From: Comamonadaceae bacterium OH2545_COT-014
GTDB lineage: Bacteria > Pseudomonadota > Gammaproteobacteria > Burkholderiales > Burkholderiaceae_C
DNA: 57,808 nucleotides
NCBI GenBank assembly: GCA_003859965.1
Contig: RQYR01000020.1
Location: 1-57,808 of the forward strand
Direction: 5' to 3'
The position numbers and the translations under genes are program-made. Within the stretch, counting starts at the first letter, position 1, and each line of letters opens with the position of its first letter. The notes under the pieces are model-generated. The model was not told the origin of the DNA. It did no database searches and saw nothing but the letters and a program-made list of their open reading frames with translations. Below are positions 18,801 to 27,430 of this stretch, in pieces.

Positions 18801-18829
18801 CGCAACGCCTTGCCCGCCAAGGCGTTGCG
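18801..18829. promoter_or_regulatory. Second perfect 12-bp inverted repeat upstream of the sigma-54 promoter
   Basis: CGCAACGCCTTG and CAAGGCGTTGCG flank a 5-nt loop and are not followed by a T-run. The centre lies about 33 bp upstream of the -24 GG. It is unlikely to be a terminator; an operator or activator site is more plausible, but nothing shows what binds it. Confidence 0.6.
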
Positions 18830-18845
18830 CCCGCCCCTCCCAGCG

Positions 18846-18862
18846 TTGGCACGGCTTGTGCA
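18846..18862 (+). promoter_or_regulatory. Sigma-54 (-24/-12) promoter of the ABC importer operon
   Basis: TTGGCACGGCTTGTGCA matches the sigma-54 consensus YTGGCACG-N4-TTGCW with a single mismatch, and the invariant GG (18848-18849) and GC (18860-18861) are exactly 10 bp apart. Transcription would begin near 18873, about 40 nt before the ATG at 18912. The neighbouring activator with an intact GAYTGA loop is the obvious regulator. Confidence 0.85.
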
Positions 18863-18911
18863 TCTGCTTGTGCATTTCCCGGCACGCCCAACACACACTA
18901 GGAGACACCGC

Positions 18912-20099
18912 ATGCAACGCCGCACCCTCGTTCACCTGAGCGCCCTGGCCGCGCTCGCCACCCTGGCCGCCCCGGCGCTGGCCGCGGGCGAAATCAAGAT
19001 CGCCCACGTCTACAGCAAGACCGGCCCGCTGGAAGCCTATGGCAAGCAAACGCACACCGGCCTGCTGATGGGCCTGCGCCACGCCACCGGCGGCACGATG
19101 GAAGTGGCGGGCAAGAAGCTGGTGGTGATCGAAAAAGACGACCAGGGCAAGCCCGACCTGGGCAAGAGCCAGCTCGCCACCGCCTACGCCGACGACAAGG
19201 CCGACCTGGCCGTCGGCCCCACCTCCAGCGGCGTGGCCCTGGCCATGCTGCCCGTGGCCGAGGAATACAAGAAGGTGCTGCTGGTCGAGCCCGCCGTGGC
19301 CGACAGCATCACCGGCGACAAGTGGAACAAGTACATCTTCCGCACCGGCCGCAACTCCAGCCAGGATGCCATCAGCAACGCCGTGGCGCTGGACAAGCCC
19401 GGCACCGCCATCGCCACGTTGGCGCAGGACTACGCCTTTGGCCGCGACGGCGTGAAGGCTTTCAAGGGCGCGCTCAAGAACGCCAAGCTGGTGCACGAGG
19501 AATACCTGCCCACCAACACCACCGACTTCACCGCCGGCGCGCAGCGCCTGATCGACAAGCTCAAGGGCGAGCCGGGGCGCAAGATCATCTTCGTCATCTG
19601 GGCCGGCGCGGGCAACCCGTTCAAGATCGCCGACCTGGACCTGAAGCGCCACGGCATCGAGATCGCCAGCGGCGGCAACATCCTGCCCGCCATGGCCGCC
19701 TACAAGAACCTGCCGGGCATGGAAGGCGCCACCTACTACTACCACGGCATCCCCAAGAACCCGCTGAACGACGCGCTGGTGGCCGAGCACCAGAAGCAGT
19801 TCAACGCCCCGCCCGACTTCTTCACCGCCGGGGGCTTTTCAGCCGCCATGGCCATCGTCACTGCGCTGAAAAACACGGGCGGCGACACCGGCGCCAACAA
19901 GCTGATCAAGACCATGGAAGGCATGCGCTTTGACACGCCCAAGGGTAAGATGACCTTCCGCAAGGAAGACCACCAGGCCATGCAAAGCATGTACCACTTC
20001 AAGATCAAGGTGGACCCGGCCCTGGCCTGGGGCGTGCCCGAGCTGGTGCGCGAGATCAAACCTGAGGAGATGAACGTGCCCGTGCGCAACGGGCGCTGA
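18912..20099 (+). CDS. LIV-type ABC transporter periplasmic substrate-binding protein
   Basis: A 395-residue periplasmic binding protein of the type I (LivJ/Peripla_BP_6) fold. ATG 18912 has an AGGAG box seven bases upstream and begins a signal peptide ([20 protein letters not shown], cleaved after ALA). The mature start [20 protein letters not shown] is typical; [18 protein letters not shown] and [19 protein letters not shown] are ligand-domain segments. It is the first gene after the sigma-54 promoter. The ligand is unknown; in this subfamily it is often an acid or aromatic compound rather than a branched-chain amino acid. Confidence 0.92.
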   Translation: MQRRTLVHLSALAALATLAAPALAAGEIKIAHVYSKTGPLEAYGKQTHTGLLMGLRHATGGTMEVAGKKLVVIEKDDQGKPDLGKSQLATAYADDKADLAVGPTSSGVALAMLPVAEEYKKVLLVEPAVADSITGDKWNKYIFRTGRNSSQDAISNAVALDKPGTAIATLAQDYAFGRDGVKAFKGALKNAKLVHEEYLPTNTTDFTAGAQRLIDKLKGEPGRKIIFVIWAGAGNPFKIADLDLKRHGIEIASGGNILPAMAAYKNLPGMEGATYYYHGIPKNPLNDALVAEHQKQFNAPPDFFTAGGFSAAMAIVTALKNTGGDTGANKLIKTMEGMRFDTPKGKMTFRKEDHQAMQSMYHFKIKVDPALAWGVPELVREIKPEEMNVPVRNGR

Positions 20100-20166
20100 C
20101 ACAGCCGCCCCCCCGCGACCATCCGCCCAGCCTGCTCCGCAGCTCAGGGATCCAAGCGCGTCCGCC

Positions 20167-21645
20167 ATGCCTGCCAGAAAACCTCCCGGGCGACACGCCA
20201 GCGCCACCACGTTCGGGTGGCCCGCTTGGCTGCTGACCATCGCCTGCATGACCGTTTCGGCCGCCACGCACGCGGCCCAGCCACTGCCGTCTCTGCGGAT
20301 CGACCCCGCGCAGACCAGTGTCTCCGGCGTGTCTTCTGGCGGCTACATGGCCGTGCAACTGCATGTGGCTTACTCGGCCACATTCAAGAAAGGGGCAGGG
20401 GTCATCGCGGCGGGGCCATTTCACTGTGCGCAAGGCGCCGTGGCGCACGCCCTGGGGCGCTGCATGACGAATCCGTCAGCCATTCCGGTGGCGCAGCTCG
20501 TCCGCGCCACCCGCGACTGGTCAGCCAGCGGCCATCTGGATGCCACGGCCCACCTGGCCAGCAGCCGGGTTTACCTGTTTTCGGGCGCGCAAGACAGCGT
20601 GGTCAAGCCTGGCGTCGTGCAAGCCCTGCGGGACTACTACCTGCACTTCGTGCCGCCCGCTCAGCTCACCTATGTGAACACCGTGGCCGCCGAACACGCC
20701 ATGGTGACCGACGACCACGGCGCGGCCTGCGCCACCAAGGCCGATCCCTACATCAACGATTGCGATTACGACCTGGCTGGCGCCATCCTCCAGCACCTCT
20801 ACGGCCCGCTGGCGCCACGCAATGAAGGCGCGCCCGCCGGCCAGCTGACCGAGTTTGACCAGACCGGCTTCACCACCGGCCATGCCATGGGCCGAAGCGG
20901 CTGGATTTACGTGCCCGCCCTCTGCGCCAGCGGCCAGCAGCCCTGCCGCCTGCACGTGGCGTTGCATGGCTGCCGGCAGAACACCGCCGCCGTGGGCGCG
21001 CAGTACGCGCGGCACGCGGGTTACAACCGCTGGGCGGACAGCAACCGCCTCGTCGTGCTCTACCCGCAAACAGGCGACACCGCCCCCAACGGCTGCTGGG
21101 ACTGGTGGGGCTATGGCAGCGCCGATTACGCCCGCCAGTCGGCCCCGCAAATGCAGGCCATCAAGGCCATGGTGGACCAGTTGACCAGCGGCACGCCTGC
21201 AGGCGCGCTGCCTGCCCCCACCAGCGTGGCCGCGTCCGCCACCCACCAGGGCATGACCTTGGACTGGCCCGCCGTGGCGGGCGCGCTCGGCTACCACGTC
21301 TACCGCAACGGCGCCCGGGCCACGGCCCAGCCCATCACCGCAACACGCTTCACCGACCGCGCGCTCAATCCCGGCACCCCGTATCGCTGGCGCGTCAAAA
21401 CCGTGGACGCCGCCGGACACGAGAGCGGCTTTTCTCCGGCCGCCACCGCCAGCACCACGGGCTTTGCCCCGCGCTGCCACGTGGCCAACAACGTCAGCCA
21501 CGTTCTCATGGGACGCGCCTACGCGCTGTTCGGATACACCTTCGCCCGGGGCTCGAACGAAGCCCTGGGGCTTTGGAACGTGCTTACCTCCACCACCCTG
21601 CGGCAAACCGGGCCGGGCCATTACCGCATGGGCACCTGCTACTGA
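20167..21645 (+). CDS. Secreted poly(3-hydroxyalkanoate) depolymerase-like esterase (type 2 catalytic domain) with fibronectin type III domain
   Basis: A 492-residue exported serine hydrolase. A signal peptide (~residues 18-37, ending THAAQP) precedes the catalytic domain. The lipase box GVSSG lies at 54-58 near the N-terminus, as in type 2 extracellular short-chain PHA depolymerases; the later HVALHGCRQN segment resembles the oxyanion region, and NGCWDWWGYGSADYARQSAP is typical. A fibronectin III module (PAPTSVAASATHQGMTLDWP ... YRWRVKTVDAAGHESGFS) links to a C-terminal module of about 50 residues (CHVANNVSHVLMGRAYALFG) that may bind polymer. The gene is embedded in the ABC operon: 67 bp after the binding-protein gene and only 3 bp before the first ATPase gene. 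Catalysis on polyester is inferred from family. Confidence 0.85.
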   Translation: MPARKPPGRHASATTFGWPAWLLTIACMTVSAATHAAQPLPSLRIDPAQTSVSGVSSGGYMAVQLHVAYSATFKKGAGVIAAGPFHCAQGAVAHALGRCMTNPSAIPVAQLVRATRDWSASGHLDATAHLASSRVYLFSGAQDSVVKPGVVQALRDYYLHFVPPAQLTYVNTVAAEHAMVTDDHGAACATKADPYINDCDYDLAGAILQHLYGPLAPRNEGAPAGQLTEFDQTGFTTGHAMGRSGWIYVPALCASGQQPCRLHVALHGCRQNTAAVGAQYARHAGYNRWADSNRLVVLYPQTGDTAPNGCWDWWGYGSADYARQSAPQMQAIKAMVDQLTSGTPAGALPAPTSVAASATHQGMTLDWPAVAGALGYHVYRNGARATAQPITATRFTDRALNPGTPYRWRVKTVDAAGHESGFSPAATASTTGFAPRCHVANNVSHVLMGRAYALFGYTFARGSNEALGLWNVLTSTTLRQTGPGHYRMGTCY

Positions 21646-21648
21646 CCG

Positions 21649-22416
21649 ATGAACGGCCTCTCCACCGAAAACCTCACCATCCGCTTTGGCGGCCACGTGG
21701 CCGTGAACGCGGTCACCTGCCAGTTCGCGCCGGGCACGCTGACGGCCATCGTCGGCCCCAACGGCGCGGGCAAGACGACGTACTTCAACCTCATCTCCGG
21801 CCAGCTCAAGGCCACGGCGGGGCGGGTGCGGCTGGGCGGGCGCGATCTGTCGGACCTGCCGCCTTCGGCGCGCACGCGCGCCGGGCTGGGGCGGGCCTTT
21901 CAGCTCACCAACCTGTTTCCCAACCTGTCGGTTCTGGAAAACGTGCGCCTGGCGGTGCAGGCCACGCGCCACGCGGGCCTGAGCCTGCTGAGCATCTGGA
22001 GCGACCACCGCGCGCTGACGCGGCGCGCGCACGAGATTCTGGAGGCCGTGGCCCTGGCCGAGCGCCAGCACATGCCGGTGGCCAGCCTGCCGCACGGCGA
22101 CCAGCGCAAGCTGGAGGTGGCGCTGCTGATGGCGCTGGACCCGCAGGTCTACATGTTCGACGAACCCACGGCCGGCATGAGCCATGACGAGGCGCCCGTG
22201 ATCCTGAACCTGATCCGCGCCCTGAAGCAAGACAAAAGCAAGACCATCCTGCTGGTGGAGCACAAGATGGACGTGGTGCGCGAGCTGGCCGACCGCATCA
22301 TCGTGCTGACCAACGGCACCCTGGTGGCCGATGGCGAGCCGGCCGAGGTGATTGCCTCGCCCGTGGTGCAACAGGCCTACCTGGGCGTGGCGCCGGGACA
22401 GGAGACAGCGGCATGA
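21649..22416 (+). CDS. LIV-type ABC transporter ATP-binding protein (LivG-like)
   Basis: A 255-residue ATPase with Walker A GPNGAGKT, Q-loop region GLGRAFQLTNLFPNLSVLEN, Walker B VYMFDEPTAG and H-loop LLVEHKMD. The signature segment is LPHGDQRKLE instead of the classical LSGGQ; this H-G-D/E-Q form is normal for LivG-type proteins. The start is 3 bp after the depolymerase stop, and the stop overlaps the next gene by 4 bp, so it is translationally coupled. Confidence 0.93.
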   Translation: MNGLSTENLTIRFGGHVAVNAVTCQFAPGTLTAIVGPNGAGKTTYFNLISGQLKATAGRVRLGGRDLSDLPPSARTRAGLGRAFQLTNLFPNLSVLENVRLAVQATRHAGLSLLSIWSDHRALTRRAHEILEAVALAERQHMPVASLPHGDQRKLEVALLMALDPQVYMFDEPTAGMSHDEAPVILNLIRALKQDKSKTILLVEHKMDVVRELADRIIVLTNGTLVADGEPAEVIASPVVQQAYLGVAPGQETAA

Positions 22417-23168
22417 ACCGTGACATGAATGGCGGCATGAACCATGACGACGCCCTGCTGCGGCTTGAAGGCGTGCACACGCACATTGGCGCGTACCACA
22501 TCCTGCACGGGGTCGATCTGCACGTGCCGCGCGGGCAGCTGACCATGCTGCTGGGCCGCAACGGCGCGGGCAAGACGACCACGCTGCGCACCATCATGGG
22601 CCTGTGGCGCGCCAGCGCGGGGCGCATCACCTTCCAGGGGCAAGACATCACCGCCTGGCCCACGCCGCGCATCGCGCAGCAGGGCGTGGCCTACGTGCCA
22701 GAGAACATGGGCATCTTCGCCGACCTGACGGTGAAGGAAAACATGCTGCTGGCCGCGCGCGGCGCGCAACGCGCCACGCAGCTGGATGCGGCGCGGCTGC
22801 AATGGATCTTCTCGCTCTTTCCCGCCGTGGAAAAGTTCTGGAACTGGCCGGCGGGCAAGCTCAGCGGCGGGCAAAAGCAGATGCTGGCCGTCAGCCGCGC
22901 CATTGCCGAGCCGCGCGAGCTGCTCATCATCGACGAACCCAGCAAGGGCCTGGCGCCCGCCATCATCAACAACATGATCGACGCATTTCAAAAGCTCAAG
23001 GAAAGCGGCGTGACGATTCTGCTGGTGGAGCAGAACATCAACTTCGCCAAGCGCCTGGGCGACCAGGTGGCCGTGATGGACGATGGCCGCGTGGTGCACG
23101 CCGGCCCCATGCAGGCGCTGGCGCAGGACGAGGCATTGCAGCAATCGCTGCTGGGGCTGTCGCTATGA
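22413..23168 (+). CDS. LIV-type ABC transporter ATP-binding protein (LivF-like)
   Basis: A 251-residue partner ATPase with Walker A GRNGAGKT, YVPENMGIFADLTVKENM, signature LSGGQKQML, Walker B LLIIDEPSKGLAP and H-loop LLVEQNIN, all typical LivF features. It overlaps the genes on each side by 4 bp (ATGA). A second methionine 10 codons in (MNHDDALL) is an alternative start. Confidence 0.93.
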   Translation: MNRDMNGGMNHDDALLRLEGVHTHIGAYHILHGVDLHVPRGQLTMLLGRNGAGKTTTLRTIMGLWRASAGRITFQGQDITAWPTPRIAQQGVAYVPENMGIFADLTVKENMLLAARGAQRATQLDAARLQWIFSLFPAVEKFWNWPAGKLSGGQKQMLAVSRAIAEPRELLIIDEPSKGLAPAIINNMIDAFQKLKESGVTILLVEQNINFAKRLGDQVAVMDDGRVVHAGPMQALAQDEALQQSLLGLSL

Positions 23169-24172
23169 GCGCCGCCAACAACCACTCGCTGAACGCCACC
23201 CGGCTGGACTGGAAGCCGCTGGCGCTGGTGCCGCTGACGGCGCTGGCCGCGCTGCCGCTCATCGGCTCGGGCAGCACCTGGCTCACGCTCACGGTAGCGG
23301 GCCTGGCCATGGGCATGATCATCTTCATCATTGCCTCGGGGCTGACGCTCGTCTTTGGCCTGATGGACGTGCTCAACTTCGGCCATGGCGTGTTCATCGC
23401 CCTGGGCGCCTTCGTGGCCGCCAGCGTGCTGGGTCTGATGCACGACTGGACCGGCAGCGCCAGCCTGTGGCGCAACCTGCTGGCGGTGCTGCCGGCCATG
23501 CTGGTGGCCATGCTGGCGGCGGGCGCGCTGGGGCTGGCGTTCGAGCGCTTCATCGTGCGCCCGGTGTACGGCCAGCACCTCAAGCAGATCCTCATCACCA
23601 TGGGCGGCATGATCATTGGCGAGGAGCTGATCAAGGTCATCTGGGGGCCGCAGCAGATTCCGCTGCCGCTGCCCGAGGGCATGCGCGGCGCGGTGCTGCT
23701 GGGCGACGCGGCGGTGGAGAAGTACCGCCTGATCGCCGTGGCCGTGGGCGCGGCGGTGTTCGCGGCGCAGGTCTGGGTGCTCACGCGCACCAAGGTGGGC
23801 CTGCTGATCCGCGCCGGCGTGCAGGACGGCGAAATGGTCGAGGCCTTGGGCTACCGCATCCGCCGCCTGTTCGTGGGCGTGTTCGCCGCCGGCAGCGCGC
23901 TGGCCGGGCTGGGCGGGGTGATGTGGGGGCTGTACCAGCAAAGCCTGGTGCCGCAGATGGGCGCACAGGTCAACGTGCTGATCTTCATCGTCATCATCAT
24001 CGGCGGCCTGGGCAGCACGCTGGGCGCGCTGATCGGCGCGTTGCTGGTGGGGCTGATGGCCAACTACACCGGCTTTCTGGCCCCCAAGGTGGCGCTGTTT
24101 TCCAACATCGCGCTGATGGTGGCCATTTTGTTGTGGCGTCCGCAGGGCGTGTACCCGGTGGCCAACCGCTGA
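23165..24172 (+). CDS. LIV-type ABC transporter permease (LivH-like)
   Basis: A 335-residue inner-membrane permease. ATG 23165 overlaps the upstream stop (ATGA) and is preferred although the frame stays open far upstream. Eight or more hydrophobic helices are visible; GLTLVFGLMDVLNFGHGVFI is the LivH hallmark, and IIIGGLGSTLGALIGALLVG is the EAA-type coupling loop. It pairs with the LivM-like gene 99 bp downstream. Confidence 0.92.
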   Translation: MSAANNHSLNATRLDWKPLALVPLTALAALPLIGSGSTWLTLTVAGLAMGMIIFIIASGLTLVFGLMDVLNFGHGVFIALGAFVAASVLGLMHDWTGSASLWRNLLAVLPAMLVAMLAAGALGLAFERFIVRPVYGQHLKQILITMGGMIIGEELIKVIWGPQQIPLPLPEGMRGAVLLGDAAVEKYRLIAVAVGAAVFAAQVWVLTRTKVGLLIRAGVQDGEMVEALGYRIRRLFVGVFAAGSALAGLGGVMWGLYQQSLVPQMGAQVNVLIFIVIIIGGLGSTLGALIGALLVGLMANYTGFLAPKVALFSNIALMVAILLWRPQGVYPVANR

Positions 24173-24185
24173 AAGGACGCCTGGC

Positions 24186-24278
24186 ATGAAAATCATCCAG
24201 TTCATGATGGCCCGGGCATGCGCCTTCTGCCCCCGGATCGCCTTTTCACCCAGCCCATTGGGAGGTGCGTCATGCTGA
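24186..24278 (+). CDS. Possible 30-residue leader ORF before the LivM-like gene
   Basis: MKIIQFMMARACAFCPRIAF and ten further residues are read from ATG 24186, which has an AAGGA box eight bases upstream. The stop codon (24276-24278) falls just past the LivM ATG (24272), so ribosomes ending here would reach the LivM start. It may serve translational coupling across the only sizeable gap among the transport genes. No homology is recognised; it may be fortuitous. Confidence 0.3.
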   Translation: MKIIQFMMARACAFCPRIAFSPSPLGGASC

Positions 24279-25360
24279 GCCGCCTGCTCTCGCACGACTG
24301 GCCGCGCTCGCGCGTGCTCGCCGTCATTCTGGCGGCCATCTTCATTGGCCTGGCCTTTGCGCCTTTTTTGTTTCCCGGTGTCAAGGCGCTGAACGTGGCG
24401 GCCAAGATCCTGATCTTTGTCGTGCTGGTGGCCGCGTTCGATCTGCTGCTGGGCTACACCGGCATCGTCAGCTTTGCGCACACCATGTTCTTTGGCATAG
24501 GCGCTTACGGCGTGGCCATTGCGTCCAGCCGCCTGGGCGCCGGCTGGGGCGCGCTGGGCCTGGGCGTGGCGGCGGCGCTGGCGGTGTCCTTGTTGCTGTC
24601 GGTGCTGATCGGGCTGTTTTCGCTGCGCGTGCGGGCCATCTTCTTTGCCATGATCACGCTGGCCGTGGCGGCGGCGTTCCAGACGCTGGCCTCGCAACTG
24701 TCGGCGCTGACCGGCGGCGAGGACGGCCTGACCTTCCGCCTGCCCGAGTGGCTGTCGCCCAGCTTCGAGCCGTTCGAGCGCGAATTCCTCGGCGTGCTGA
24801 TCGACGGGCGCATCCTCAGCTACTACCTGCTGTTCGTCTGCGCCACGCTGCTGGTGCTGGCGCTGCTGCGCATCGTCAACTCGCCCTTTGGCCGCGTGCT
24901 GCAAGCCATCCGCGAAAACGAGTTCCGCGCCGAGGCCATTGGCTACCGCGTGGTGGTCTACCGCACGCTGGCCAGCGTGCTGTCGGCCCTGTTCGCCTGC
25001 CTGGCTGGCTGCATGCTGGCCATCTGGCTGCGCTACAACGGGCCGGACACCTCGCTGAGCTTCGAGATCATGATGGACGTGCTGCTCATCGTCGTCATCG
25101 GCGGCATGGGCACGATGTACGGCGCCGTCATCGGCTCGGTGCTGTTCGTGGTGGCGCAAAGCTACCTGCAAGACCTGCTGCGCCTGGGCCACGAGGCCAC
25201 GGCCGCCTGGCCGCTGCTGCCCGCGCTGCTCTCGCCCGACCGCTGGCTGCTGTGGCTGGGCCTGCTGTTCGTGCTCTCCGTCTATTACTTTCCCACCGGC
25301 GTGGTGGGCCGCCTGCGCGCCAGCGCCGCGCGGCGCCACCCCGCCCAGCCCGCACGCTGA
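24272..25360 (+). CDS. LIV-type ABC transporter permease (LivM-like)
   Basis: A 362-residue permease. ATG 24272 is chosen over 24218 because GGGAGGTG sits five bases before it and the first helix then starts properly (SRVLAVILAAIFIGLAFAPF). GYTGIVSFAHTMFFGIGAYG and SLRVRAIFFAMITLAVAAAF are LivM signatures; VVIGGMGTMYGAVIGSVLFV is the coupling loop. The C-terminus extends into a basic tail after YYFPTGVVGRLR. Confidence 0.92.
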   Translation: MLSRLLSHDWPRSRVLAVILAAIFIGLAFAPFLFPGVKALNVAAKILIFVVLVAAFDLLLGYTGIVSFAHTMFFGIGAYGVAIASSRLGAGWGALGLGVAAALAVSLLLSVLIGLFSLRVRAIFFAMITLAVAAAFQTLASQLSALTGGEDGLTFRLPEWLSPSFEPFEREFLGVLIDGRILSYYLLFVCATLLVLALLRIVNSPFGRVLQAIRENEFRAEAIGYRVVVYRTLASVLSALFACLAGCMLAIWLRYNGPDTSLSFEIMMDVLLIVVIGGMGTMYGAVIGSVLFVVAQSYLQDLLRLGHEATAAWPLLPALLSPDRWLLWLGLLFVLSVYYFPTGVVGRLRASAARRHPAQPAR

Positions 25361-25384
25361 GGCTTTTCACGAAAGCGCGCCGCC

Positions 25385-26317
25385 ATGAACCCACTGCCCA
25401 CTCCCACCTCGCTCTACCTGCACTGCGCCGGCCACGAAATCCACGTGACCGACTGGGCGCCCGCCCCCGGCGCCACGCCGCGCGGCCACGTCGTGGCCTG
25501 GCACGGCCTGGCCCGCACCGGGCGCGACATGGACCCGCTGGCCGCCCACCTGGCCGCGCGCGGCTGGCGCGTGGTCTGCCCCGACACCATTGGCCGCGGC
25601 CTCTCGCAATGGGCCGCCCGCCCGCAAGAAGCCTATTGCCTGGCCTTTTACGCGCGGCTGGCGCGCGAGCTGCTGGCGCAGCTGGACATCACGCGCTGCC
25701 ACTGGGTGGGCACCTCCATGGGCGGCGCCATCGGCACCGTGGCCGCCGCCGGGCAGGTGGAGCCGGCGCTGCGCGAGGCCATCGCCAGCCTGGTGCTCAA
25801 CGACAACGCGCCCGAGCTGGCCGCCCCGGCGCTGGAGCGCATCAAGGCCTACGCGGGCCAGCCGCCGGCCTTTGCCACCGTGACCGAGCTGGAAGCCTTC
25901 TTCCGCCAAGCCTACGCACCCTACGGCTACCTGCCCGACGCGCAATGGCGCCAGCTCACCGAAACCTCTACGCGCCGCCTGCCCGACGGCCGCGTCACCC
26001 CGCACTACGACCCGGCCATCATCGGCCAGTTCATCCACCACCCGCAGGACTACCTGATCTGGCCGCACTACGACGCGCTGCGCATCCCCGTGCTGCTGCT
26101 GCGCGGCGAAAGCAGCGACCTGGTGCTGCCCGAGGTGGTGGCGCGCATGCGCACGCGCGGCCCCGGCGCGGCCGGCCTGCTGCAAGTGGAGGAAGTGCCC
26201 GGCTGCGGGCACGCCCCGGCGCTGAACGTGCCCACGCAGCTGGACCGCGTGACCGCCTTTCTGGAGCAAGCCGCCGGGCTGCCCCCGCCATCTGCCGCCT
26301 GCCCCTCCGCAGCCTGA
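25385..26317 (+). CDS. Cytoplasmic alpha/beta hydrolase, last gene of the ABC operon
   Basis: A 310-residue hydrolase with no signal peptide. The nucleophile elbow is GTSMGG (Ser111), the oxyanion motif is WHGLART near residue 40, and the late histidine is in GCGHAPALN; VLLLRGESSDLV carries the usual acid region. It follows the LivM-like gene by 24 bp and so is very likely co-transcribed. Together with the secreted depolymerase and importer it suggests that an ester or oligomer is cleaved after uptake; the substrate is inferred only from context. Confidence 0.88.
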   Translation: MNPLPTPTSLYLHCAGHEIHVTDWAPAPGATPRGHVVAWHGLARTGRDMDPLAAHLAARGWRVVCPDTIGRGLSQWAARPQEAYCLAFYARLARELLAQLDITRCHWVGTSMGGAIGTVAAAGQVEPALREAIASLVLNDNAPELAAPALERIKAYAGQPPAFATVTELEAFFRQAYAPYGYLPDAQWRQLTETSTRRLPDGRVTPHYDPAIIGQFIHHPQDYLIWPHYDALRIPVLLLRGESSDLVLPEVVARMRTRGPGAAGLLQVEEVPGCGHAPALNVPTQLDRVTAFLEQAAGLPPPSAACPSAA

Positions 26318-26730
26318 TTGCGTGCGCCCTGCCCCGCTCCGCACACGGGCTGCCTGCCGGCTGCTGTCTGCCAAACCACACGCGGCGCATGCCGCAGGCC
26401 AGCGGCGCAAACCTGCGCCCCAATGCACCAGCCCCCTGAACGCTGGCTGCCCACAGGCCAGCAAGGCAGCTACAGTGGCGCCAGCCAGAGCCTGTTCAAG
26501 ATTTCGGTGCGCGTGGGCAAACAGCGGTTTGGGATGGAATGCCCGTTTTTGCAACGGAAGCAGACCGCCCGACTCCGGGAACGCGTGCGACGCGAGGACT
26601 TTGAAGACAGGCGCTTACAGCGGCTACAGTGTGGCGCAGGCCCGGGGCCATACTGAAGGCCTGCCGCCCGTTTTCCAGAGTTAGCCATTACTTTCACATG
26701 CCCCCTGCACCGGAAAAGAGGATCAAGGAC
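26318..26730. other. Intergenic region with IS-end-like trace
   Basis: About 410 bp with no credible gene. At 26488-26503 AGCCTGTTCAAGATTT resembles the 17-mer at 27369 and 57722. The stretch after it (to ~26660) has a different base composition from its surroundings and could be a decayed insertion. No clear terminator for the ABC operon is visible. Confidence 0.4.
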
Positions 26731-27369
26731 ATGCCCACCCCATCGCATTGCGTCACCATCGCTCCCAGCCGTTGGCGTGCCACCGGCGCCCTCAGCCTGG
26801 CCGCCCTGCTGGCCGCCTGCTCTACCGTGGACTTGGGCCCGCGCTACGACCCGCCGCCCGTGCGCATGCCCGGCAGCGCCGAGCCGCCACCCCCGGCCGC
26901 CATGCCTCAGCCGCTGCCGCCGCAAAGCCAGCCTGTGCCGCCCGCGCAGCCCGTGCCCCAGCCACTGCCGCCGGTCGGACAGGCCGACCCGGCCGACCCC
27001 AACGCCCACATCGTCACCTTCACCACCCGGCTGGACGGCGCCAGCGCCATTCCGCCCGCCCGCAGCGGCGCCAGCGGCCAGCTGGACGCGATCTACAACG
27101 CCCATACCCGCCTGCTGCGCTGGAAAGCCTCGTGGAACGGCCTCAGCGGCCCCATCACCGGCGTGGCCTTCTACGGGCCGGCCCACGAAGGACAGGTAGG
27201 CCCGGCCACCATGATCTGGCCCGCGCCCTTTGGCCCGCGCTATGAAGGCCGCGCCACCCTCACCCCGCAGCAGGCGGCCGATCTGCTGCAAGGCAGCTGG
27301 TATCTGGGCGTGACCACCCAGGCCTACCCCGCAGGCGAAATCCGCGGCCAAGTGCGCGTGGTGCGCTGA
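26731..27369 (+). CDS. CHRD-domain lipoprotein
   Basis: A 212-residue envelope lipoprotein. ATG 26731 has AAGGA four bases upstream; an in-frame ATG at 26698 is less likely. The lipobox LLAAC places the lipidated cysteine at residue 30. A proline-rich linker (about 40-85) leads to a CHRD domain (TFTTRLDGASAIPPARSGAS, WNGLSGPITGVAFYGPAHEG, YPAGEIRGQVRVVR). CHRD domains are beta-sandwiches first seen in chordin and common in bacterial surface proteins; the role is unknown. Confidence 0.85.
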   Translation: MPTPSHCVTIAPSRWRATGALSLAALLAACSTVDLGPRYDPPPVRMPGSAEPPPPAAMPQPLPPQSQPVPPAQPVPQPLPPVGQADPADPNAHIVTFTTRLDGASAIPPARSGASGQLDAIYNAHTRLLRWKASWNGLSGPITGVAFYGPAHEGQVGPATMIWPAPFGPRYEGRATLTPQQAADLLQGSWYLGVTTQAYPAGEIRGQVRVVR

Positions 27370-27385
27370 GAACCTGTTCAAAATC
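27369..27385. repeat. IS-end-like 17-mer after the CHRD gene
   Basis: AGAACCTGTTCAAAATC overlaps the CHRD stop codon and is identical to the 17-mer at 57722-57738, which borders a transposase C-terminus. Its first 14 bases recur inverted at 11495-11508. A GC-rich hairpin (CGGCCCGGCGGGCCG) follows directly and may end transcription. Confidence 0.6.
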
Positions 27386-27430
27386 CCGGCCCGGCGGGCC
27401 GCCAAGCGGATTGGGGCGGCCTGCCACGTC

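Noticed and set aside
22988-25339. A 783-codon minus-strand frame across the LivH/LivM genes
   Set aside because: Composition is that of an antisense shadow and it runs against three well-supported, coupled genes.
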